The notes beneath the pieces were generated by a model, which was not told where the DNA came from, made no database searches, and saw nothing but the letters and a program-made list of their open reading frames with translations. From an uncultured Oscillospiraceae bacterium (GTDB lineage Bacteria; Bacillota; Clostridia; Oscillospirales; Oscillospiraceae): DNA of 39,876 nt. Shown one piece after another: positions 15,025-23,752 of the stretch (its first letter is position 1; each line of letters opens with the position of its first letter). The position numbers were made by a program, and so were the translations under genes. Location: contig CAKTVL010000016.1 of NCBI GenBank assembly GCA_934623575.1, forward strand, positions 1 through 39,876, in the 5' to 3' direction.

Positions 15025-15941
15025 TCATTCAGGCAGAACTGAGGCGAAAGCAGTCTGAATATGAAGGCGAAGCCTGTGTCGTGGATAAGGTCATCAAGCT
15101 GCCCGCCCAACGGTTTCAGCAGTTCAGTCGTGCGCTGCTGGCGGACTATGATTTCATCGCAGAGAACAAAAATGCCATCCGGCACGATGATTCTGCCAGG
15201 CACTGCCTGCTCATCCTCGATGCGGAGGGAACAGACGGCATCCTCGTTGACCCGCAGGGGTACAACTACGCCCGATACAGCGCTTTTGTCCCAAATGCCC
15301 GCAGTCTGCTGACGCCGGATATGGCAATCGACCGCAGCTACCTTTCACCGGCAGAACCTTGGAGAGATGAGAACCGGGATGAAATGCTCCGCATGACATT
15401 GCGCGTCGATGGAAAGCCGGACTACACCCTCGTCCTCCCCGCTGACGAGGATTACCTCAGCGCCGTGAAGGCTTACCTCGACATCGATGTTTTCGCGGAT
15501 GCGATGCTCCGTGATATTCGCTTCAAGGTACCTTATATTGGAGAACTGATCTGCGACACGGATTGCCCTGCCGTAGAGAATTACAACGACTTTGCGGAAG
15601 CATTGGAAGGCATCTGGCAGAAGGACGGGATGCTTCTGACCTATGCCGCTGTGTTGGATGCCGAGAAGCCGGAAACTTTGCGTGGAGCTTTAGAGCTCCT
15701 GCAGAATCTGGATAACTACCAGCGCATCGTAGATACCTACGGCTATGGTCAGCAGCGCTTGCAGGAAACGCTGGGACTGGACGATGAGGCCGTCCGCGAA
15801 CTGGAAGGTTACATGGACTTTGAAAAGTATGGTACTGACTGCATGGAAAATGACCATGTGGTAGAAACGGAGTTTGGTCGGCTGCGGCGTTTAGAGTCAC
15901 CTTTTCCCGAACAGACACAGGGACAGCAAATGTTTCAGTAG
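15021..15941 (+). CDS. ArdA-operon accessory protein (DUF6329-like)
   Basis: This is a 306-residue soluble acidic protein. The N-terminal third has RHDDSARHCLLILDAEGTDG and ILVDPQGYNYARYSAFVPNA, which I associate tentatively with DUF6329. The C-terminal half (FADAMLRDIRFKVPYIGELI, then YNDFAEALEGI and LEGYMDFEKYGTDC) has the flavour of an ArdA-like repeat. Start and stop are fused with neighbours: ATGA overlap with the ArdA-like gene before it. It ends QTQGQQMFQ. A DNA-mimic role alongside ArdA is possible but unproven. Confidence 0.6.
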   Translation: MIIQAELRRKQSEYEGEACVVDKVIKLPAQRFQQFSRALLADYDFIAENKNAIRHDDSARHCLLILDAEGTDGILVDPQGYNYARYSAFVPNARSLLTPDMAIDRSYLSPAEPWRDENRDEMLRMTLRVDGKPDYTLVLPADEDYLSAVKAYLDIDVFADAMLRDIRFKVPYIGELICDTDCPAVENYNDFAEALEGIWQKDGMLLTYAAVLDAEKPETLRGALELLQNLDNYQRIVDTYGYGQQRLQETLGLDDEAVRELEGYMDFEKYGTDCMENDHVVETEFGRLRRLESPFPEQTQGQQMFQ

Positions 15942-15997
15942 CTATTACTGCCGATGTGTGCTATGTTGTGTAGCTATACCATAAGAAAGAGGTGAAA

Positions 15998-16702
15998 ATG
16001 ATGGAAAATATGAGCAGATTCCATATCCGTCCGGCCCGCCCAGATGAGGCGGGCCTATTTTATACTCCGCACCCCGAAGAAGATAAGCGGCGGGGTACTA
16101 TCGGCCATATCCGCATGGACTTCGGTCGCAGCGGAAATGAGTTCTGGCATACCTGGTGGCCGAGGGGTCCGGAGGAGCTGAACAGCCCTGCGTTCAAGGC
16201 CGAGCTTCAAGAAGTCGTTGACACGATGCGGGAGGACGTCCTGAAAAGCCGTTTCGCCATGGAGCGATTCTGCTATGACCACGGCGGCAAAATCACCGGA
16301 GGCTATGTGCAGAACTACGGCTACATCGTGGAAACCGAGCATTACCGCTACTGCCTGCGCTGCAATCCGTCCCCTGGTGACTATAACGGATATCTGACGG
16401 CCTATGATCTGGATGTCCAGCGGCAGAACATGGCACAGGAAAAGTCGCTGGTGGGCCGCGTCACTTATGCCAATGGCGATGCACAGGACTTTACCGATAC
16501 CGAAGCCTTCCTGAAATGTATGCAGGAAGAGCTGCCATACCGCCCGACCACAGGCTTTCGGTATGAGGTGCTGACCGACGATCCCACCGTCCGCAAGGCT
16601 GTGGATGATATCGTCTTCGACCTCTACGGCGAGGAAAATCCCCGCCAACAGGAAGATTACGAGCTGCAGCCCGGCCCCAATATGACGCTGGGAGGGATGT
16701 GA
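15998..16702 (+). CDS. Conserved ICE accessory protein, function unknown
   Basis: This is a 234-residue soluble protein with a Tyr- and Trp-rich core (FYTPHPEEDKRRG, then GNEFWHTWWPRGPEE). It ends PNMTLGGM. I recall similar proteins from conjugative elements of gut Clostridia, always next to ArdA-like and DUF4314 genes, but none with a known role. The ATG at 15998 (or 16001) is preferred to the upstream GTG because AAGAGG lies 5-8 bases before it. The last codons contain GGGAGG, the ribosome site of the next gene. Confidence 0.65.
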   Translation: MMENMSRFHIRPARPDEAGLFYTPHPEEDKRRGTIGHIRMDFGRSGNEFWHTWWPRGPEELNSPAFKAELQEVVDTMREDVLKSRFAMERFCYDHGGKITGGYVQNYGYIVETEHYRYCLRCNPSPGDYNGYLTAYDLDVQRQNMAQEKSLVGRVTYANGDAQDFTDTEAFLKCMQEELPYRPTTGFRYEVLTDDPTVRKAVDDIVFDLYGEENPRQQEDYELQPGPNMTLGGM

Positions 16703-16704
16703 AC

Positions 16705-18051
16705 ATGGAGAGATCGGATAAGCAGCGAAAGCCTGTTGCAATCAAAAACCTTGCTGAACTGAAGCGCTTCATCCAACCTGGCGTAGAGTTTAAGACGCTC
16801 AGCCAGAAAAATCACCCTGATCTGGTGGGACTGACCCGTGTCGTGACCACGGTGCAGACGGTATGCTTCTACTCCAAAATCAAAGATCAACCCAATAGTC
16901 GATTTTCGACCGATAACGGCGGAAAAGGCTTCCGGACAGACTTTGCCAAAGCCGATGCCTATATCTTCGACGGTACGACGGTCAAGGTAAAGGATACGCG
17001 GAATAAAGACCGCGGCGTGATCTATGAATTTGAATTCTACAACAGAGAACAGACCATGCAGGAGGAAACGAATATGGACAGAAAAATAGTGAATTTCATC
17101 AAAGAGCAGTATCCGCCCGGTACCCGCATCCGCCTCAATTCTATGGAGGATCCCTATGCCCCCATTTCTCCCGGTACCGAGGGTGAAGTGGACTTCGTGG
17201 ATGACATCGGCACGATCCACATGAAGTGGGATAACGGCAGAGCGTTGGGAATCGTCCCTGGCGAGGACAGCTTCTCGGTGCTGCCGCCCAAGCTGACAAC
17301 CCTGAAACTGTATATGCCCCTTACCGCTGATTTTTATGAGAGAAGCGAGTACGGGGATCTGGAACCGGAGAGTACCATGCTGGATGGCCGTGCATTGCGA
17401 GGCTATCAGGATCAGATCATGGCCGAGTTGGTCAAGAATCGGATGCCGGAGGAAACCGAGCGTGGCCTCATGCATTGGTATAGTGAAGCCGATAGCGTGA
17501 ATACCAAGGTCCACTCCGCAGTCTTTACCGTGGAAGAGCGCGACCGCAAGCTCTGGGGCGTAGCCGAATGCCGCGTTTCCGGTGAGCTGAGTGCGCTGGA
17601 GATGGATACCCTGAAAGAGTACATCGCCGGACAGGCATCAGACGGCTGGGGCGAACACTTTGAACAGCGGGAGATCCTCGTGGATGGCGGCAGTGAGCTG
17701 TATGTCCACCTCTGGAATGCGGATGACTGGGGCATCCAAACGGAACAGGAGCGCTTCGCGCCGAAGCTGGCGGAGGGCCTGCCGGAGCTGTGCTTCTCGG
17801 TGCTCCCCAGTACCGGGGAACTGATTTGCATCAAGCGCGGCGAGAGCGGCTACTACCCCAGCGACTGGTCTACGGATGATCCCGCCCAAAACCGTGAGCT
17901 GGCCGATTATAACAACGAGCGGCTTGGTGTGACACAGGCGCAGCGGTTGGCCATGGAGTGCGGGAGTATGCACGGCTGGGATGTCCCCGGTGCGGATCCC
18001 TCCGCCTACCAGCAGACCGAGCCGCAGATGGGAGGAATGAACCTTGGCTAA
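16705..18051 (+). CDS. DUF4314-domain protein
   Basis: This is a 448-residue soluble protein in three parts. Residues about 10-115 form a small conserved unit (KNLAELKRFIQPG ... STDNGGKGFRTDF). Residues about 127-190 match DUF4314 (YPPGTRIRLNSMEDPYAP ... DDIGTIHMKWDNGR), a short beta-rich domain known mainly from mobile elements. The remainder (about 195-440) is unassigned. The ATG at 16705 is chosen over GTG 16699 because GGGAGG lies eight bases before it. It ends QMGGMNLG, where GGGAGG again is the ribosome site for the next gene. Molecular function unknown. Confidence 0.72.
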   Translation: MERSDKQRKPVAIKNLAELKRFIQPGVEFKTLSQKNHPDLVGLTRVVTTVQTVCFYSKIKDQPNSRFSTDNGGKGFRTDFAKADAYIFDGTTVKVKDTRNKDRGVIYEFEFYNREQTMQEETNMDRKIVNFIKEQYPPGTRIRLNSMEDPYAPISPGTEGEVDFVDDIGTIHMKWDNGRALGIVPGEDSFSVLPPKLTTLKLYMPLTADFYERSEYGDLEPESTMLDGRALRGYQDQIMAELVKNRMPEETERGLMHWYSEADSVNTKVHSAVFTVEERDRKLWGVAECRVSGELSALEMDTLKEYIAGQASDGWGEHFEQREILVDGGSELYVHLWNADDWGIQTEQERFAPKLAEGLPELCFSVLPSTGELICIKRGESGYYPSDWSTDDPAQNRELADYNNERLGVTQAQRLAMECGSMHGWDVPGADPSAYQQTEPQMGGMNLG

Positions 18052-19246
18052 AAAGATATTTGGCGTCTATCTGGCAAAGCTGGATGCACCCAATAGTGAG
18101 GCCCACGCAAGGCTGGAACTTCCCGCCTCCCCGTGGGAACTGCACGATGCAATGGACAAGGTGCAGCTTCAGGAGAATGAGGAGCTGTATCTGGAAATCG
18201 ATGATTACTACGGCTTTGAGTATCTCGCCCCTCACCTGATGGAACTGGACGCCAGCCTCAATGAGCTGAACGATCTTGCCGGTCGGCTGGCTGTGCTGGA
18301 TGAAACGGAGCAGGAAGCCTTTGACGGCCTGCTTCGCTTGGAAATCCAGAGGAAGGTAGAATCCAACGGCGGTATTCTTACCATGCAGGATTTGAGAAAT
18401 CTGGCGGTCAGCGCCGGTGCGGATTGCTGCCATGTGGTCGGCGCAACCAGTGACGCAGAGCTGGGCCGCTTCTATGCGGAAAACGGCTTCGTGGAGGAAC
18501 TGGACGGACTCTCCGACGATGTGTTCGAGATGCTGGACTTTGGTAAAATCGGCAAAGCCCTGCGTACCGGCGAAAACGGCATATTCACACGGAACGGCTA
18601 TGTGGTGCAGCACAGTGAACTGGTCACCGCACCGCCCTGTGCCAAGGAATTGCCTGAAAAGCCGGAATATCTCTTCCGTCTTATCCTTGGCCTCCACCCC
18701 GACCTTGAAGATGACCGCACCATTACGCTGGAATTGCCTGCGTCTGCTGAAGCATTGAGGAATGCGCAGAAGCAGCTCGGAGCAGACGGCTGGGAGGGTG
18801 TCGTGGTTCTCGACTATGACGGGATCATCCCACTGGCGGCAGAGTTTGCCGACCTGCCAATGGAGCTGGATGCCTTCAACGATTTTGCAGAATCCGTGAA
18901 GGCTATGCCTTCTCGTGAAAAGCAGCTCCCGAAGCTGAAAGCCCTGCTGGAGCATTTCGGTGTTACGGATCTGGCTGCCGCCGTGGGCCTTGCCGAGCAT
19001 ATCGGGGACTACATCCTCACTCCGGAGATCAGTTCGCCGCAGGAGGCGGCCATCGATGAACTGAGCTTTACGATGGATGCCCACTCGGCGGAACTGCTCC
19101 TGCCGCATGTAAATCTCTTCGCCTACGGGAACGAGATCATCAAGGATGACAATGCGGCACTCACGTCCTACGGCCTACTGCATCGGGAGGACTATCAGCC
19201 GATGCAGACGCCGGTGCAGGAGCGCTTCGAAATGGATATGCAGTGA
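18044..19246 (+). CDS. ArdA-like antirestriction protein, second copy
   Basis: This is a 400-residue protein with strongly acidic composition. Two ArdA-type units are visible. One begins LDASLNELNDLAGRLAVLDE and continues TMQDLRNLAVSAG. The second begins MELDAFNDFAESVKAMPSRE with DLAAAVGLAEHIGDYI. This pattern of acidic helices is what ArdA uses to mimic DNA. The start is TTG at 18044, eight bases after GGAGG. It overlaps the end of the DUF4314 gene. It closes the first accessory operon, with a strong terminator at 19292. It differs clearly in sequence from the protein at 13840. Confidence 0.65.
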   Translation: MAKKIFGVYLAKLDAPNSEAHARLELPASPWELHDAMDKVQLQENEELYLEIDDYYGFEYLAPHLMELDASLNELNDLAGRLAVLDETEQEAFDGLLRLEIQRKVESNGGILTMQDLRNLAVSAGADCCHVVGATSDAELGRFYAENGFVEELDGLSDDVFEMLDFGKIGKALRTGENGIFTRNGYVVQHSELVTAPPCAKELPEKPEYLFRLILGLHPDLEDDRTITLELPASAEALRNAQKQLGADGWEGVVVLDYDGIIPLAAEFADLPMELDAFNDFAESVKAMPSREKQLPKLKALLEHFGVTDLAAAVGLAEHIGDYILTPEISSPQEAAIDELSFTMDAHSAELLLPHVNLFAYGNEIIKDDNAALTSYGLLHREDYQPMQTPVQERFEMDMQ

Positions 19247-19291
19247 CTGACATGATTCTATCCTGCCAAGCCAGCAGATAGAAAATACACC

Positions 19292-19336
19292 AAGGGGCCG
19301 TTTTCCTGGATGGGAAAAGGCGGCCCCTTCTTTTTT
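19292..19336 (+). terminator. Terminator closing the ArdA operon
   Basis: A long stem, AAGGGGCCG...TTTTCC with GGGAAAA...CGGCCCCTT, is followed by CTTTTTT. A weaker hairpin, TTCTATCCTGC/GCAGATAGAA, precedes it. Together they fill the 142-base gap before the next gene. Confidence 0.85.
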
Positions 19337-19388
19337 GCGCTCATTTTTGTCTCCTGTTCCGGGATAACGGCTCCGGAAAGGAGGAACT

Positions 19389-19727
19389 GTGGCAATCAAT
19401 GAAGCCCTTGCGGAATATCTTGCGCTTTACCACAAGGGCGAGGCAAATGCCGTTACCAGCCGGGAGTTGGAGTGCGGCTTCCAAATGCGTGGTTCTGAGC
19501 TTCGCCGGGAGATCAACGCCCTGCGCGGTGACGGCATTCCCATTTGCAGCTTTGAGGGCGGCTACTATTACGCCGCCACTGCCGAGGAGCTGGAGCGCAC
19601 CATCCGGCAGCTCCGCAGCCGGATCAAGAAGATCGCATTTGCAGAGCGTGGCCTGTCCAGTGCTTTGCCGGACTATGTTGACACCGGTCAGCTTTCTCTC
19701 CCGCTGGATGGGGGTGATGCCCCTTGA
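19389..19727 (+). CDS. Small winged-helix-like DNA-binding protein
   Basis: This 112-residue protein fits a winged-helix layout: a first helix (ALAEYLALYHKGE), a recognition-type segment (VTSRELECGFQMRGSELRREINALRGDG), and a wing (IPICSFEGGYYYA). It then ends in a basic helical tail (IRQLRSRIKKIAF). It may regulate the following methylase, with which it overlaps by TTGA. The start is GTG after AAGGAGG. Exact family not known to me. Confidence 0.65.
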   Translation: MAINEALAEYLALYHKGEANAVTSRELECGFQMRGSELRREINALRGDGIPICSFEGGYYYAATAEELERTIRQLRSRIKKIAFAERGLSSALPDYVDTGQLSLPLDGGDAP

Positions 19728-20686
19728 ACAGCTTTATCCCCTGGGTTGGCGGCAAGAGCAAACTGCTGTGGATCATCAACAAGATGGCTCCAGATCACTA
19801 CAGCCGTTTCATCGATGTCTTCGGTGGCAGCGGCACGGTGACCATGAGCCGTCCAATCCAACCGGGCTGCATGGAAGTCTACAACGATTTCAACAGCAAT
19901 CTTACGAATCTCTTCTGCTGTGTGAAAAACCGCCCCTTAGCGTTACTGGCGGAATTGGGCTTTCTGCCTCTGAACACGCGAGATGATTTCAATGTCCTGT
20001 ACAAGTTTCTCTCCAAGGGCGAGATCACAGATGACTACCTGCAGGAGGAAATGGAACTGACCGAGATCCTGCTTAAACCGCCCGAGGCTGGAGCCATCCG
20101 CACGCTCCTGCTGGAGCGTGCTCCCCGTGGAGATGTCCGCCGTGCCGCAGATTTTTTCAAGTTGGTACGGTACAGCTTCAGTGGCAGCTCCAAATCATTC
20201 GGCGGCAAGCCATGCGACATCCGGCGCTTTTTCCATCTCATTTGGGAGTGCTCTCGCAGATTGGCGAATGTCATAGTGGAGAACAAGGACTTTGAGGATG
20301 TCATCCGTCAGTATGACCGGGGCGATGCATGGATCTACTGTGACCCGCCGTACTTTGAGGCCGAATGCTATGAGGTGGCTTTCCCCAAGGAAAATCACCA
20401 GCGCCTCCATGATACGCTTCTGAACTGTCAAGGGTATGTCATGGTGTCCTACAACTACTGCCCGTACATTTGCGAACTGTATCAGGAGTTCTACATTTTC
20501 CGCGTTGTGCGCCCCAACAGTATGTCCCAGACGGCAGGCAGCGAATATGAGGAAGTCATTATCACCAACTACGATCCCCGCAAAGCCTGCTGGCAGCTCA
20601 GTTTGGAGAGTCTGCTGAACTGCGGCAACGAGGCTCGGTATGAACTGATCCATGAGCCGGAAAGACCAATCAAAACGACAAATTGA
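19724..20686 (+). CDS. Orphan DNA adenine-N6 methyltransferase (Dam/D12 class)
   Basis: This is a 320-residue enzyme predicted to methylate adenine in DNA using S-adenosylmethionine. Motif I (FGGSGTVT) is near 33-40, the early WVGGKSKL is typical of the D12 class, and the catalytic DPPYF starts at Asp207. There is no restriction endonuclease nearby, so it is likely to modify the element's own DNA against host restriction or to affect regulation. The start is TTG, overlapping the stop of the winged-helix gene. The specific target sequence cannot be read from the protein. Confidence 0.85.
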   Translation: MNSFIPWVGGKSKLLWIINKMAPDHYSRFIDVFGGSGTVTMSRPIQPGCMEVYNDFNSNLTNLFCCVKNRPLALLAELGFLPLNTRDDFNVLYKFLSKGEITDDYLQEEMELTEILLKPPEAGAIRTLLLERAPRGDVRRAADFFKLVRYSFSGSSKSFGGKPCDIRRFFHLIWECSRRLANVIVENKDFEDVIRQYDRGDAWIYCDPPYFEAECYEVAFPKENHQRLHDTLLNCQGYVMVSYNYCPYICELYQEFYIFRVVRPNSMSQTAGSEYEEVIITNYDPRKACWQLSLESLLNCGNEARYELIHEPERPIKTTN

Positions 20687-20698
20687 AGGAGGGTCCCC

Positions 20699-21217
20699 AT
20701 GAATTTTATGAAATACCCCACGAAGAACGATATCAGCATTTCCAATGCCGTTCTGAAGCTGGCCAAGCTCCAAAATGCGGAAAGGCTGGAGCTCACAGCG
20801 GCCACGGGCGCCGTCATTGTGACCAGCGGCAGGATGACCGCAAAGGAGCTCCTCAGCACAGTACAGTCGCTGACTGGACGAGCCGCTGAGCTTATGACCT
20901 TGCTTCGTCTCACCTGCGGCGACTGCACGAATTGCAGCGAAGAATGTGCGTACCGAGATAAGTCGATCACCGAGCTGATCCGTCCCGCTGTGGTTATTCC
21001 TGATTGGGCACGGCAGGATGCCGGATTGGCCGGCGATGCCAAACTGGACTGCTATGTGGATGAGGATTCCGGCGAGATCAGCGTGTGCGAGGCAGATTAT
21101 GAGCACGACCTCTCCGATGTGCCGCCTGAGCTCCTGTTCGCCCTGCATCAGAGTGGCTGCTGCCTGTCCGCGCTGGAGGATGCACTGATGGAGGACGATG
21201 TCATCTACGATAAGTGA
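20699..21217 (+). CDS. Cys-motif protein, function unknown
   Basis: This is a 172-residue soluble protein with a possible zinc cluster, CGDCTNCSEEC, near residues 73-83 and an acidic second half. The N-terminus (SNAVLKLAKLQNAERLELTAATGAVIV) looks like an alpha/beta unit similar in style to SpoVT/AbrB-associated proteins, but I cannot assign it. The ATG follows GGAGGG. It lies 12 bases after the adenine methylase gene and is probably co-transcribed with it. Confidence 0.6.
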   Translation: MNFMKYPTKNDISISNAVLKLAKLQNAERLELTAATGAVIVTSGRMTAKELLSTVQSLTGRAAELMTLLRLTCGDCTNCSEECAYRDKSITELIRPAVVIPDWARQDAGLAGDAKLDCYVDEDSGEISVCEADYEHDLSDVPPELLFALHQSGCCLSALEDALMEDDVIYDK

Positions 21218-21246
21218 TACGAAAAAGCAGGAGGAAGAAAAGTGAA

Positions 21247-21975
21247 ATGAACGAAACCTATCTCTATCCCTACTCGGCGCAGGAGGCCAGAACAAGAAAT
21301 CAGCTCCCCATGTGGCGAGAGAGCTTCCATGCCAATGTTGCCTGCCGGAATGCCATCGAGGAGACGATCCGTCAGAACTTCGATGGGATGCACCTAAAGA
21401 AGGACTGCCTTGAACCTGTACTTGCGGAATATGGCTACAAGCGCACGGAATGGGTGCTGGCCACCACTCTGCAGGAGCTTTCCTGGGATGGGCGTTTCAG
21501 CCAGACCAACAAGCAATGGGCAGCGCGGCGCTATATTCCCCAGGACGAGCGGCACAACGCCGAGATCACCGTCCAAAGCCACCCCGCCATACTGGATGGC
21601 GTCGTAGACCTCTATCGGAAAGCGTATCAGGAGTTGGGTCTGTTCGGCCCGGAGCATTGCGTCGGTGACCGTGCCGAGCAGGATTACATCGGTAAGGTGC
21701 TGGTGCTCAGTCCCGATACGCTGAAAGAGTCCTGCTGGAGTCAAGAAAACCAGCTGTGGTATGCCCACGACGGCTTCGGATGCAGTCCCCACGCAATTGG
21801 GCGCTCGGTGCGCTGCACCTGCCTGAGTGACGGCGAAATGACCAGGTGGAACCGGGATGAGTTTGTCGGCGTGTTGGATGAGAAATTCCTGCCCGATTGG
21901 GCCAAAGAGAGTTTGTTGCAGCTCCAGCAGGAAGAAGCCGCCGAATCCCCCAGTATGAACAACCAATCCATGTAA
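21247..21975 (+). CDS. DUF3849-domain protein
   Basis: This is a 242-residue soluble protein. Residues about 1-110 match DUF3849 as I know it: YPYSAQEARTRNQLPMWRES, ANVACRNAIEETIRQNFDG, then LATTLQELSWDGRFSQTNKQWA. The second half (GKVLVLSPDTLKESCW ... NQLWYAHDGFGCSPHA) is another conserved unit found in similar elements. In other elements such domains are joined to DNA-processing proteins. Here it stands alone. The ATG at 21247 follows AGGAGG by 12 bases. It ends SMNNQSM. Confidence 0.7.
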   Translation: MNETYLYPYSAQEARTRNQLPMWRESFHANVACRNAIEETIRQNFDGMHLKKDCLEPVLAEYGYKRTEWVLATTLQELSWDGRFSQTNKQWAARRYIPQDERHNAEITVQSHPAILDGVVDLYRKAYQELGLFGPEHCVGDRAEQDYIGKVLVLSPDTLKESCWSQENQLWYAHDGFGCSPHAIGRSVRCTCLSDGEMTRWNRDEFVGVLDEKFLPDWAKESLLQLQQEEAAESPSMNNQSM

Positions 21976-21993
21976 CAGAAAGGAGAAAAATCT

Positions 21994-22356
21994 ATGGCAG
22001 CAACGCAGAAGAAAAAGCAGCAGGAAGCCCCTGCGCCCCAGATCGAGGCGAGGATCGACCGCATGGTGGACGGTGACTACAAAACCAAAGCCTATGCCAG
22101 CGTGACCATCGCCGGCGCATTTGCCGTCCACGGTCTCCGTGTCATTGAGACGGACAAGGGCCGCTTCATTTCCATGCCCCAGGAATCCTACAAGAAAAAC
22201 GGTGAGACGGTGTATAACGACACCTTCCATGCCGTCACCGCTGAGGCCAGAACTGCACTGGTGGATGCGGTCAACGACGCTTACGAACAGAAGCTGCAGA
22301 AACGCATGGAGCAGAGCGAGGACGCACCCGCTCAGGGCATGGAACAGCAGATGTAA
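21994..22356 (+). CDS. SpoVG-like regulator
   Basis: This is a 120-residue protein whose centre matches SpoVG: KAYASVTIAGAFAVHGLRVI then KGRFISMPQ. SpoVG proteins are small DNA/RNA-binding regulators of the host cell. A copy on a mobile element probably regulates the element's or the host's genes. Extra N-terminal (Lys/Gln-rich) and C-terminal (Gln/Met-rich, ending AQGMEQQM) tails distinguish it from the chromosomal form. The ATG follows GAAAGGAG. Confidence 0.8.
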   Translation: MAATQKKKQQEAPAPQIEARIDRMVDGDYKTKAYASVTIAGAFAVHGLRVIETDKGRFISMPQESYKKNGETVYNDTFHAVTAEARTALVDAVNDAYEQKLQKRMEQSEDAPAQGMEQQM

Positions 22357-22386
22357 GCGCCACGGTGTGGAAGGAGGTGACGGGAC

Positions 22387-22938
22387 TTGGTGCGATTCAC
22401 CGTGGATAACCGAAATCGGCTCATCTTTTACGGCAATCCTGTGGGCTATGTGAAAGAGGATACCGCCGTGGTGGATGAAATGTTCCGGACGGATGAGCTC
22501 AACCAATATCTGAGCCGCATGAACCTGACGCCCCGTTGGGAGGACGGTATCTTTGACCGGCTCGTATCCGGCGAGGTGACCGGCGAAGAACCGGTGCAGC
22601 CGCGAAAGGGCTGCCGCATCTGGCAGCTCAAAAAGGATGTAGATGTGGCAATGCGCTTCATCGGATACGAGGATCAGGTGCGGAAGTTCGGAGAGCCGGA
22701 TGCCGGGAATTATACGCTCGTATTCGACGGCGACCTCGGTACCAGCAATCTGGAGCAGATCTATACCATCTGCCGGGATGCTCCGCCCCCTGGCTATCAG
22801 GGCTACCGAATGGCGCTGTCGGATGTGGTAGAGCTGTACGACGATTCCGGCAGCGAATTTTACTACTGCGACCGGGTAGGCTTCCAGCCGATTCAATTCA
22901 AGCAGGAGCAGGACCCATGCATCGATATGACCTTATGA
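22387..22938 (+). CDS. YodL-domain protein
   Basis: This is a 183-residue soluble protein. The C-terminal 70 residues match the YodL-like domain: NLEQIYTICRDAPPPGYQGY, MALSDVVELYDD, then FYYCDRVGFQPI. The start is either TTG 22387 or GTG 22390, both behind AAGGAGGTGA. TTG has the better spacing. YodL domains are frequent in accessory proteins of Clostridia conjugative elements but have no known activity. A terminator follows at once, closing this operon. Confidence 0.7.
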   Translation: MVRFTVDNRNRLIFYGNPVGYVKEDTAVVDEMFRTDELNQYLSRMNLTPRWEDGIFDRLVSGEVTGEEPVQPRKGCRIWQLKKDVDVAMRFIGYEDQVRKFGEPDAGNYTLVFDGDLGTSNLEQIYTICRDAPPPGYQGYRMALSDVVELYDDSGSEFYYCDRVGFQPIQFKQEQDPCIDMTL

Positions 22939-22969
22939 GCCGGACGGGAGATGACCGTCCGGCATTTTT
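22939..22969 (+). terminator. Terminator before the pilus operon
   Basis: A perfect 9-base stem, GCCGGACGG/CCGTCCGGC, is followed by ATTTTT and starts directly after the YodL-domain stop. The next 90 bases to 23060 hold no clear promoter. Confidence 0.85.
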
Positions 22970-23059
22970 GCTGTCTGCGCGGGGCCGTGGACCTCCTCTG
23001 ACATGCAAATGACCGAACTCGCCAACAAAAAACTTTTGAATTTACAGGAGGAATATTTC

Positions 23060-23335
23060 ATGAAGAAGTTCATCAACAGGATCACCCATACCGCCAAGTC
23101 CACTGTCACCCGTGTCAAGACCGCCGCAGCCAATTCTATGTCTGCCATGCTTGCCTTCAACCGCCGCGCCGTCTGCGGCAATGCCGGTGAGGGCTACATC
23201 GACACCGCCGTCAAGGTGCTGATCGCCGTTGTGCTGGGTGCGCTGGTACTGGCTGGCCTCTATGCCATCCTGAACGACACGGTCATGCCTACGGTAACCC
23301 AGAAGATCACGGAAATGTTCAGCTACAATGGCTGA
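23060..23335 (+). CDS. Flp-pilin-like small membrane protein (DUF6133-like)
   Basis: This is a 91-residue protein with a basic leader, the motif GNAGEGYIDTA at 40-50 and one hydrophobic helix (VKVLIAVVLGALVLAGLYAI), then a short polar tail. The order of basic leader, G-E junction and hydrophobic helix is that of type IVb (Flp) prepilins, which are cut by an A24 peptidase. Such a peptidase is encoded next, with start and stop overlapping (TGATG). It could be the major fibre subunit. The ATG at 23060 follows AGGAGG. The longer upstream frame has no ribosome site. Confidence 0.72.
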   Translation: MKKFINRITHTAKSTVTRVKTAAANSMSAMLAFNRRAVCGNAGEGYIDTAVKVLIAVVLGALVLAGLYAILNDTVMPTVTQKITEMFSYNG

Positions 23336-23739
23336 TGCACTGGGCGCAGGCGATCCTCTTCTGCGGTGGTCTCATTTATGCCGCAGTGGATGACCTGAAG
23401 ACCCGGACCGTCAGCAACATCGTCTGCATCGTCATTGCTTTGGCGGGGCTGATCACCATCAGCCCCGCCTCCTTTTTGGGGGCGCTGCTGGCAATGCTCC
23501 CGTTCTACCTCTGCGCAGGCTTTGGCCTGATGGGCGGCGGGGATTGGCGGTTAGCCGCGGCGGTAGGCTTTGTGTTGGGCGTTGGACGGGTACTCACGGG
23601 ATTCTTATTTATGGCCGCCGCGCTCCTGCTGGCATCCCTTGTTATGCGTGCATTCCCGGCACTGCGGCAGAGCGCGGCGAAGAAACAGCCGCTGGTGCCA
23701 TATTTCACGGTGGCTTTTATTCCCGCGTATTTTTTATAA
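23335..23739 (+). CDS. A24-family prepilin peptidase (TadV/CpaA-like)
   Basis: This is a 134-residue membrane protein with about four helices. Prepilin peptidases cut leaders from pilin precursors. Both catalytic aspartate motifs can be seen: DDLKTRTVSN (about 20-29) and GGGDWRL (near 63-69, the GxGD motif). It lacks the N-terminal methylase domain, as in TadV. It is overlapped by one base with the pilin-like gene, so the two are likely to be made together. Confidence 0.82.
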   Translation: MHWAQAILFCGGLIYAAVDDLKTRTVSNIVCIVIALAGLITISPASFLGALLAMLPFYLCAGFGLMGGGDWRLAAAVGFVLGVGRVLTGFLFMAAALLLASLVMRAFPALRQSAAKKQPLVPYFTVAFIPAYFL

Positions 23740-23752
23740 GGAGGAAAACGAT

